Shown: positions 46,802 to 52,741 of the stretch, piece by piece
How the letters are laid out: every line of letters begins with the position of its first letter
Numbering within the stretch: the first letter of the stretch is position 1
Source of the DNA: Chroococcus sp. CMT-3BRIN-NPC107
GTDB lineage: Bacteria; Cyanobacteriota; Cyanobacteriia; Cyanobacteriales; Chroococcidiopsidaceae
Direction: 5' to 3'
Assembly: GCA_019359635.1 (NCBI GenBank)
Contig: JAHHGY010000022.1
Coordinates: forward strand, 1-52,741
DNA length: 52,741 nucleotides
Notes under the pieces: generated by a model
The model's database searches: none
What the model was told of the DNA's origin: nothing
The model's input: the letters and a program-made list of their open reading frames with translations, nothing else
Made by a program: the position numbers and the translations under genes

Positions 46802-47371
46802 ATGGCTTACTACTGGTTTAAAGCATTTCATATTGTCGGTTTTGTCGTTTGGTTTGCGGGATTATTTTACTTGGTACGTCTTTTTATCTATCACGTAGAA
46901 GCTAACGCCGAACCCGAACCCGCACAAACTATTCTCAAAAATCAATATCAATTAATGGAGAAAAGGCTATATAGCATTATTACTACTCCAGGAATGCTAG
47001 TTACAATTGCGATGGCGATTGGACTTGTAACCACTGAGCCGGATGTTCTCAAACAAGGTTGGCTGCATATCAAGCTGGGGTTTGTGGTGCTTTTGCTTGG
47101 CTATCATCATTACTGCAAACGGCTAATGAAGCAGCTAGAAAAAAATGAATGCACTTGGAACGGTCAACAATTGCGGGCATTTAATGAAGCGCCTACTATA
47201 TTGCTAGTGGCGATCGTGATGTTAGCGATTTTTAAAGATAACTTACCTACCGATCTAACTGCTTGGGTAATTTTTGCCATGATTATAGCTATGGCAGCAA
47301 CGATTCAACTTTACGCCAGAAAGCGCCGCTTAGATAAAGAAAGAGTTTTAGCAGAAATACCCCAAGAATAA
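46802..47371 (+). CDS. hemJ: Protoporphyrinogen IX oxidase HemJ
   Basis: The membrane-bound oxidase that turns protoporphyrinogen IX into protoporphyrin IX, a shared step of haem and chlorophyll synthesis in most cyanobacteria; 189 residues with four or five helices. The HemJ pattern is strong: AYYWFKAFHIVGFVVWFAGLFYLVRLFIYH (the conserved His near the start), MEKRLYSIITTPGM, GWLHIKLGFVVLLLGYHHYCKR, and RAFNEAPTILLVAIVMLAIFK. No soluble HemG or HemY is nearby. It stands 104 bases after the carotenoid oxygenase gene. Confidence 0.96.
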   Translation: MAYYWFKAFHIVGFVVWFAGLFYLVRLFIYHVEANAEPEPAQTILKNQYQLMEKRLYSIITTPGMLVTIAMAIGLVTTEPDVLKQGWLHIKLGFVVLLLGYHHYCKRLMKQLEKNECTWNGQQLRAFNEAPTILLVAIVMLAIFKDNLPTDLTAWVIFAMIIAMAATIQLYARKRRLDKERVLAEIPQE

Positions 47372-47419
47372 GCAATAAGAGAGTAGGTTATTACTCCCCT
47401 ATTTACTTAATCGATTGTC

Positions 47420-48238
47420 CTAGCTAGGAGAAGGGTTTTCTGGCACTTCCGGATCTGGCGGCGATACGGGTTGATGCTTCTCCTCTGCATCTTTAATGGC
47501 AGCTTCTATAAGCTCCGGATCGGGCGGGTGGGGAGGAATTGCTACCACTGGGGATTCTTCCTCTACTTGGCTTGAAGCAGCTTCTACAGCCTGAGAAAGT
47601 GCTTCTTCTTCTGTTAAGGGTGGTGCAGTTTCGGTAGTTGTTTCTACCGTTCTCGTTACTGGTGGTGCAGTTTCTACGACTACTGTGGGTTCTGGTGGTG
47701 CAGTTTCTGCACTTGTTTCTACTACGACTACTGTGGGTTCTGGTACAGGAGTGCGATTGTCAATTACTTCAACTTTTGCCTCTACCTGCGGCTTAGGAGT
47801 CGATACAGGTTTAGTTACAACGGGATTCGGTTGAGTAGGTTTATTTGATGACTGCTGAAATTGGTTTTTTAAGCCATTAAAAATGCCGCCAATCCCAGAA
47901 GTTACCGCCGGAACAGATTTTGATACTTGCTCTTTGACTGTACTTGTAACGGCGGCGGTGCTTGGTGCATCGGTTTGCTGGGTTTTGGGCGTAAGCTGGC
48001 GACGCAACTGCAAAGTTTGACTGATAGACCAACCTAATAAAGCAACACTGGCTGCTTGACCGAGCAATAATCCGCCATTAATGCGATCGCCATATACCCA
48101 TAATACTAAAGCGTAAAACAGCCCTACCCCACTCCAAATAAAATCATTTTTGCGATGTACTTCTGGAAAAAAGAAGGCAGCCATGTATAATCCAAAGCTA
48201 CCAAGACCGACTGCTAATGCCAGAATGTAGGACAGCAT
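47420..48238 (-). CDS. ycf66: Ycf66 family protein
   Basis: A 272-residue membrane protein found in cyanobacteria and some plastids. The N-terminal part has three hydrophobic helices (LSYILALAVGLGSFGLYMAAFFFP, WSGVGLFYALVLWVYG, GGLLLGQAASVALLGWSISQTL) matching Ycf66. From about residue 90 it is a disordered, Pro/Val/Glu/Thr-rich cytoplasmic tail with repeats (ETAPPEPTVVVE and ETAPPVTRTVE-like units) and ends PPDPEVPENPSPS. Function unknown; the length of the tail varies in the family. Convergent with hemJ. Confidence 0.88.
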   Translation of the reverse strand: MLSYILALAVGLGSFGLYMAAFFFPEVHRKNDFIWSGVGLFYALVLWVYGDRINGGLLLGQAASVALLGWSISQTLQLRRQLTPKTQQTDAPSTAAVTSTVKEQVSKSVPAVTSGIGGIFNGLKNQFQQSSNKPTQPNPVVTKPVSTPKPQVEAKVEVIDNRTPVPEPTVVVVETSAETAPPEPTVVVETAPPVTRTVETTTETAPPLTEEEALSQAVEAASSQVEEESPVVAIPPHPPDPELIEAAIKDAEEKHQPVSPPDPEVPENPSPS

Positions 48239-48489
48239 AATTGTAGGTACTCCTTACTATAGAAACTAGATATCTCAATTTTGCAAGAGAACTGTTGAAC
48301 TAGATACAAATAAAAATTATTTTGGTGTTTACAAATAGAGAGCAGAAGTCAAAATCTTTCTTTTTTGACTATTTCTAGGCTTTTGTTCTAGATTTTAATT
48401 TTTTCAGTGGTAAAGAACTGATAAAATCCGGCTACCCTAAAAAGGAATCAACCCTTACTGAACGCATAGTGCATTAACCCAATAAATTT

Positions 48490-49986
48490 ATGGCACAACA
48501 AAGTTTTGGCGTAATTGGTCTAGCAGTTATGGGTGAAAACCTAGCGCTAAATGTCGAGCGTAATGGCTTCCCAATCTCCGTTTACAATCGGACTCCCGAA
48601 AAAACCGATGCTTTTATGCACACGAGAGCGGAAGGGAAAAATGTCCACGCGGCTTACTCTATCCCGGATTTTGTCGCTTCTTTAGAGCGTCCGCGCAAAA
48701 TCTTGATTATGGTTAAAGCGGGTGAGCCAGTAGATAAGGTTATCAACGAGCTTAAACCTCTGCTTGAGGAAGGTGACATCATTATTGACGGTGGCAACTC
48801 TTTGTATGATGACACTGCCCGCCGTACCCGCGAACTCGAATCAATGAGCTTTCGGTTTATTGGCATGGGCGTTAGTGGTGGCGAAGAAGGAGCTTTAAAC
48901 GGCCCTAGCATGATGCCTGGCGGCACAAAAAGCTCTTACGAGTTCTTAGAGCCAATTTTGATCAAAATTGCCGCTCAGGTAGAAGATGGTCCTTGTGTAA
49001 CTTATATCGGTCCTGGTGGCGCTGGTCACTATGTCAAAATGGTTCACAATGGCATTGAGTACGGCGATATGCAGCTAATCGCTGAAGCTTACGACCTGTT
49101 AAAAAATACTTTAGGTCTAAATCATCAGCAATTACACGAAATTTTTGCGGAGTGGAATAAAACCGACGAACTCAATTCATTTTTGATTGAAATTACCGCC
49201 GATATTTTTAGATATATCGATACCGATACAAATCAACCTTTGGTAGATTTGATTATGGATGCCGCCGGACAAAAAGGCACGGGACGCTGGACGGTTCAAA
49301 GTGCTTTAGAACTTGGGGTATGTATTCCCACAATGACGGCGGCAGTTAATGCCCGAATCATGTCTTCTTACAAAAAAGAGCGGGTATCAGCTTCGCAAAT
49401 TTTGACTGGTCCTACAGGTAAGTATGAGGGAGACTCAAAAGCTTTTATTGATGCCATCCGCGATGCTCTCTACTGTTCCAAAATCTGTTCTTACGCTCAA
49501 GGAATGGCGCTACTAAGTACAGCATCTAAAGAGTATTCCTACAGCCTCAATTTAAGCGAAATGGCGCGGATTTGGAAGGGTGGCTGTATTATTCGGGCGG
49601 GATTTTTGGGTAAGATTCAAAGCGCTTTTATCGAAAACCCGGCGTTGCCTAACCTGCTGCTAGCGCCAGAATTTAGACAGACAATTTTAGATAGACAAAC
49701 TTCTTGGCGAGAAGTTTTATCATCGGCGGCAAAATTGGGGATTCCTGTCCCGGCTTTTAGCGCCTCTTTAGACTACTTTGATAGTTATAGACGCGATCTC
49801 TTACCTCAAAATCTTACTCAAGCTCAACGCGACTATTTTGGCGCTCATACCTACGAGCGGATCGATAAAGAAGGCTTTTTCCATACAGAATGGACGCAGA
49901 TTTCTGAAGAATCGGTACAAACTTCGACCCCAGAACCGATGCAAGCCAATCAGCCGACGACTCCCCCAACTTCTACCTCTGTGTAA
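48490..49986 (+). CDS. gnd: 6-phosphogluconate dehydrogenase, decarboxylating
   Basis: The NADP enzyme of the oxidative pentose-phosphate pathway making ribulose-5-phosphate, CO2 and NADPH; important in the dark in cyanobacteria. 498 residues, including a Pro/Thr/Gln-rich tail of about 25 residues beyond the usual end. Motifs: GVIGLAVMGENLALNVERNG (NADP fold), GVSGGEEGALNGPSMMPGG (substrate loop), GAGHYVKMVHNGIEYGDMQ (catalytic Lys/His/Asn), and AQRDYFGAHTYERIDKEGFFHTEW. All conserved. Usually zwf and opcA are unlinked, as here. Confidence 0.97.
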   Translation: MAQQSFGVIGLAVMGENLALNVERNGFPISVYNRTPEKTDAFMHTRAEGKNVHAAYSIPDFVASLERPRKILIMVKAGEPVDKVINELKPLLEEGDIIIDGGNSLYDDTARRTRELESMSFRFIGMGVSGGEEGALNGPSMMPGGTKSSYEFLEPILIKIAAQVEDGPCVTYIGPGGAGHYVKMVHNGIEYGDMQLIAEAYDLLKNTLGLNHQQLHEIFAEWNKTDELNSFLIEITADIFRYIDTDTNQPLVDLIMDAAGQKGTGRWTVQSALELGVCIPTMTAAVNARIMSSYKKERVSASQILTGPTGKYEGDSKAFIDAIRDALYCSKICSYAQGMALLSTASKEYSYSLNLSEMARIWKGGCIIRAGFLGKIQSAFIENPALPNLLLAPEFRQTILDRQTSWREVLSSAAKLGIPVPAFSASLDYFDSYRRDLLPQNLTQAQRDYFGAHTYERIDKEGFFHTEWTQISEESVQTSTPEPMQANQPTTPPTSTSV

Positions 49987-49992
49987 TTAATC

Positions 49993-50019
49993 TAGAGACG
50001 TTGCGCCGCAACGTCTCTA
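49993..50019. repeat. Palindromic repeat between convergent genes (copy 2)
   Basis: TAGAGACGTTGCG at 49993-50005 mirrors CGCAACGTCTCTA at 50007-50019, a near-perfect palindrome with one central base. The AGACGTT...AACGTCT core and the trailing CTAC-AAT match the element at 35221-35241. It lies between the ends of gnd and purK and could terminate both. Confidence 0.7.
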
Positions 50020-50023
50020 CAAT

Positions 50024-51136
50024 TTAGGCATACCAAATAGATTCAACCCGTTGAGCGAGTTTCTCTGCATCTTTTTTACTAGCTAACAATACTGTGACAT
50101 GACCTAACTTTCTGCCGGGACGGGATGCTTTTTTGTCGTACCAATATATGTTTGCTTGAGGTAAAGCTGCTAGTTGCTGGCGTTTGACTAAATAATCACT
50201 GTTCGCTTCTTCATAACCTAATAAGTTCACCATTACCGCCGCCGGAGCGCGTAAAGCAGTGTTACCTAAAGGCAAGTCGCAAATCGCGCGTAAATGCTGC
50301 TCAAATTGAGAGCATTCGCAAGCATCTAGGGTAAAATGCCCGGAATTGTGAGTACGGGGGGCAACTTCATTTACTAATACTTGGCGATCGCTTTTCAAAA
50401 ATAATTCAATGCCAAATATACCCACTGCTTGCAAACTACTTAGTAATTTATCAGCAATTTCCCCAATTTGGGCAGCAACTTCTGTGCCAATATCCGCCGG
50501 AGCGATAACACTGTGGCAAACTTGGTTTTTTTGTTGAGTTTCTACCACTGGATAGGTGACTATTTCACCATTAGGCGACCGCGCGGCAATTATTGCTAAT
50601 TCTTTTTCAAAGGGTACAAATTCCTCAATTAAAAAAGTTTCTTTACCTGTACTAGCTAGATGCTGCAAAGCCTCCGCATTTTTAACAATAAACGTACCTT
50701 GCCCATCGTAGCCGTGACGACGAGATTTTAAAACTAAGGGAAATTGCCAAGCATCAGAAATATCTTCTAAAGTGGCAAACTTGGGTACAGGTAAGCCGAT
50801 TTGCTGTAAATAACAACGCTGGTGATATTTGTCTAATAAAGGCGACAAAGCTTGTAAGCTGGGACGAAAGCATACACCTTGCTCGGCTAAGGGTGCTAAA
50901 GCTGCTAAATTGACAAACTCATTTTCAAAAGTAACGACATCGCAGCGTGTCGCCAAGGTAGCTGTAGCGGCGGCATCATCTACAGGGGCAAAAATGGTAT
51001 TTTGGGCGATCGCAACGGCTGGATCGTCTTTGTTTGGCGTTTGTACGCATAGTTCTATATCTAGCTTCTTGGCAGCGCTTGCCATCATCCAAGCTAGTTG
51101 TCCGCCACCAATTACACCAACGCGCTTTATCGACAT
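50024..51136 (-). CDS. purK: N5-carboxyaminoimidazole ribonucleotide synthase
   Basis: The ATP-grasp enzyme of purine biosynthesis that carboxylates aminoimidazole ribonucleotide with bicarbonate; 370 residues. Motifs: RVGVIGGGQLAWMMASAAK (N-terminal), LQQIGLPVPKFATLED, ATP-grasp LKSRRHGYDGQGTFIV, EEFVPFEKELAIIAAR, and NEVAPRTHNSGHFTLDAC (active-site loop). purE is not in the window. The start overlaps the pentapeptide-protein gene stop by 10 bases, suggesting one transcript. Confidence 0.97.
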   Translation of the reverse strand: MSIKRVGVIGGGQLAWMMASAAKKLDIELCVQTPNKDDPAVAIAQNTIFAPVDDAAATATLATRCDVVTFENEFVNLAALAPLAEQGVCFRPSLQALSPLLDKYHQRCYLQQIGLPVPKFATLEDISDAWQFPLVLKSRRHGYDGQGTFIVKNAEALQHLASTGKETFLIEEFVPFEKELAIIAARSPNGEIVTYPVVETQQKNQVCHSVIAPADIGTEVAAQIGEIADKLLSSLQAVGIFGIELFLKSDRQVLVNEVAPRTHNSGHFTLDACECSQFEQHLRAICDLPLGNTALRAPAAVMVNLLGYEEANSDYLVKRQQLAALPQANIYWYDKKASRPGRKLGHVTVLLASKKDAEKLAQRVESIWYA

Positions 51137-51627
51137 CCTAAAGAGTAACGAGTTTCAATACCAGTTTTTGAATTTACACCACTTGCTTTGGCGCACAATT
51201 CTTTGATTTGCGCCCGATCTAAAATTGCATCGGTAAAATCAGCGTTAGCAATACTAACATCATCAAAAATTGCTCTTAGTAACAGCGCTTCGGTTAAAAC
51301 CGCATCGCTAAGATCGGCTTTAGTTAAATTTACTTGATCGACCATTGCATTACTCAAATCTGCTCCGTGCAAAGAAGCGCCCGTCATTACTGAAGCGCTG
51401 AAAACCGCCCCGCGCAAGTCTGCGTTAGAAAAATTAGCTAATTCCATATTGGCATTAGAAAACTCTGCCGCTCTTAAAGTTTGCCCTGAAAAGTCACGCC
51501 CCTTCAATTCGGCGTTACTAAAAGACAATGGTGGCGGATAATCTTTTGCTTGCGCTGGCATTGCCCCGAAAAAAAGCACTAATATCAAAATAAAGCCTGT
51601 AATTTGCCGCCACATATAAAATTTCAA
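51127..51627 (-). CDS. Exported pentapeptide-repeat protein
   Basis: A 166-residue protein with a signal peptide (QITGFILILVLFFGAMPAQA, cleavage after AQA; an ATG at 51615 may be the true start) and about 18 pentapeptide repeats of A[D/N/E][L/F]xx type, forming a right-handed square helix, from SFSNAELKGRDF to TDAILDRAQIK. Two cysteines in the short C-terminus (LCAKAS, LGCR) may pair. Similar proteins reside in the thylakoid lumen of cyanobacteria, with no proven function. Overlaps the purK start. Confidence 0.9.
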   Translation of the reverse strand: MKFYMWRQITGFILILVLFFGAMPAQAKDYPPPLSFSNAELKGRDFSGQTLRAAEFSNANMELANFSNADLRGAVFSASVMTGASLHGADLSNAMVDQVNLTKADLSDAVLTEALLLRAIFDDVSIANADFTDAILDRAQIKELCAKASGVNSKTGIETRYSLGCR

Positions 51628-51696
51628 CTATTGAGGTGGGAATGCTGCTTTTAAGCTTACAAGACTTTTCGACGCAATTTTTGAGAGAACGAATAG

Positions 51697-52044
51697 ATGC
51701 CAGAATTTTTGATTACTTGGTTAATTGCTGCCGTAGCTTTGATGATTACAGCTTATATAGTTCCAGGCTTTTTTGTCGCCAATATTATTAGTGCGGCGAT
51801 CGCCTCGGTTGTTCTTGGGCTAGTAAACGCTATCATCAAGCCGTTATTAGTGATTTTAACTCTACCGTTAACTTTGCTTACCTTTGGCTTGTTTTTATTT
51901 GTTATCAATGCGATCGTAATTTGGCTTGCAGGAACGCTAACGCCGGGTTTTGTCGTTAGCGGGTTTTTCCCAGCTTTGATTGGTTCAATTGTTTTAACCT
52001 TAATTACAAGCGGGTTAACAATGTTAGTTGGTAAAAGAAATTGA
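51697..52044 (+). CDS. Holin-like DUF360 membrane protein
   Basis: A 115-residue, very hydrophobic protein with four helices: FLITWLIAAVALMITAYIV, IISAAIASVVLGLVNAIIKPLLVILTLPLTLLTFGLFLFVINAIVIWLA, and a final helix SIVLTLITSGLTMLVG. The LGLVNAIIKPLL and TFGLFLFVINA signatures match the 'phage holin family'/DUF360 group, widespread in bacteria and not necessarily phage-derived. Function unknown. It is divergent from the pentapeptide-protein gene. Confidence 0.9.
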   Translation: MPEFLITWLIAAVALMITAYIVPGFFVANIISAAIASVVLGLVNAIIKPLLVILTLPLTLLTFGLFLFVINAIVIWLAGTLTPGFVVSGFFPALIGSIVLTLITSGLTMLVGKRN

Positions 52045-52384
52045 ATCGTCGAATCTAAATTAACGCAGGGGGGCGAAAGCTTAGGATTGTTACAGCAGAC
52101 TGTCTTATTCATCTAAGCTTTCTCAACCCTCTTTCTAAAAAACACCCCCAAAGTTTTCTCAACAAAAGTAGAGTTTTCTTTATTTGCTCTATCCAAGTTA
52201 TTTTTGCAAATTTATTAATAGATAGGGCAAAAATAGCTATAATCATACAAATTTTCTGATTTAACTTTTACTTTAGAGTAATACATAGTCCTTCTAACCC
52301 CACTAAGGATCAAGGATTAAATAAGGTGTAATTCTCCACTGCTCTGTGTAAGCTAGAGAAGCAGACTAAACATGAGGTGGAGTG
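52045..52384. other. Intergenic region with stem-loop, bordering an insertion sequence
   Basis: GAAAGCTTAG at 52075-52084 pairs with CTAAGCTTTC at 52113-52122 (10 bp, 28-nt loop), a possible terminator for the holin-like gene. The rest is AT-rich without genes. The left end of the transposon should lie within about 52320-52384, but its inverted repeat cannot be fixed without the other end. Confidence 0.4.
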
Positions 52385-52741
52385 ATGCAAACGTACCCTA
52401 CTTTAATAGAAACCCAGATGTAACGATATTATCAGTCGTTGTCCGAGAAGGATCGTCGTCGCTATGCGGCGATTGAAGCCGTGAAATTAGGATACGGCGG
52501 ACAGGCTTATATTCGGCAATTATTCGGGTGTCATCACGAAACCTTACAGTTGGGATTGCAGGAGCTTCAGGGTCAAGCCAGTCTTGAGGATGAACGCATT
52601 CGCCAACCTGGGGGTGGGCGTAAATCGGCATTTGAGACGATTGCTGGATTAGACGAGGCTTTTTTGCGAGTGTTAGAGCGGCATACAGCGGGTTCACCAA
52701 TGGATGAAACGGTGAAGTGGACAAATCTCAAGCGGCACGAG
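52385..52741 (+). pseudogene. ISAzo13-type transposase, 5' part, with early stop
   Basis: The reading frame from ATG 52385 has TAA as codon 13 (52421-52423) and then runs open to the window edge. The text (RYYQSLSEKDRRRYAAIEAVKL, FGCHHETLQLGLQELQ, RQPGGGRKSAFETIAGLDEAFL, GSPMDETVKWTNLKRHE) matches the N-terminal half of ISAzo13-family transposases. The stop sits at a place where homologues as I recall read Gln, consistent with a CAA or CAG to TAA/TAG change. The remainder lies outside, so I cannot say whether the rest is intact or whether a later start rescues it. Confidence 0.7.

Noticed and set aside
47560..47760. Repeats in the ycf66 tail as a tandem DNA repeat element
   Set aside because: They are in-frame low-complexity protein repeats of a disordered tail, common in this family.

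Overview
The window is chromosomal DNA from a cyanobacterium. The octamer GCGATCGC (HIP1) and its extensions recur throughout. Many genes are cyanobacterial or plastid-lineage families: Ycf35, Ycf66, an SSB-like protein of Ycf41 type, HemJ, an SpkB-like kinase with pentapeptide repeats, DUF1802, a carotenoid oxygenase, and ftsQ next to ftsZ. I cannot name the species from sequence alone; a unicellular or Chroococcidiopsis-like lineage is only a guess.

Positions 1-3.9 kb are a graveyard. The 3' tail of an IS5-type transposase abuts a decayed DISARM anti-phage locus: drmA helicase remnant, drmB (DUF1998) remnant and drmC (phospholipase-D fold) remnant. These carry frameshifts, a large internal deletion and several in-frame stops. 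A 111-bp MITE-like element with 17-bp imperfect inverted ends and a perfect 10-bp target duplication sits inside the drmB relic. An IS110-like (DEDD) transposase relic follows, preceded by about 350 bp of non-coding DNA that holds a perfect 18-bp hairpin.

Positions 4-21 kb are housekeeping: an RNase II-family enzyme with rpsR and rpmG, moeA, an SpkB-like kinase, pheT, a YciI protein, cobK with a small membrane protein, a nucleotidyltransferase/phosphomannomutase-like fusion, an SSB-like protein, a fused two-domain oligopeptide-type ABC ATPase, and ftsQ. A 44-codon ribbon-helix-helix gene lies between ftsQ and ftsZ.

Positions 22.8-29.5 kb form a long minus-strand series, grpE-dnaK-dnaJ-tusA-rsgA-grxC-gshB (chaperones, ribosome maturation, glutathione). 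Diverging from it is the type IV pilus motor operon pilB-pilT-pilC, followed by an unknown gene.

Positions 35-41.9 kb hold an oxidoreductase, a compact DUF2997-Ycf35-ferredoxin operon, a YiaA/B-type membrane protein, a DUF1802 protein, a lipoprotein, wecB, a Nif3-like protein and an orphan ABC-3 metal permease. tRNA-Phe(GAA) follows, with a truncated integrase N-terminus and a Uma2 nuclease behind it, the signature of an old integration site.

Positions 43-52 kb hold a small secreted protein, an orphan PhnD-type binding protein, a carotenoid oxygenase, hemJ, ycf66, gnd, purK, an exported pentapeptide-repeat protein and a small DUF360/holin-like membrane protein. The window closes inside an ISAzo13-type transposase gene that has a stop at codon 13.

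I see no intact novel multi-gene system. The best leads are the relic DISARM island with its MITE, the DUF2997-Ycf35-ferredoxin trio, a recurrent palindrome between convergent genes, and HIP1 pairs that form terminator-like hairpins.
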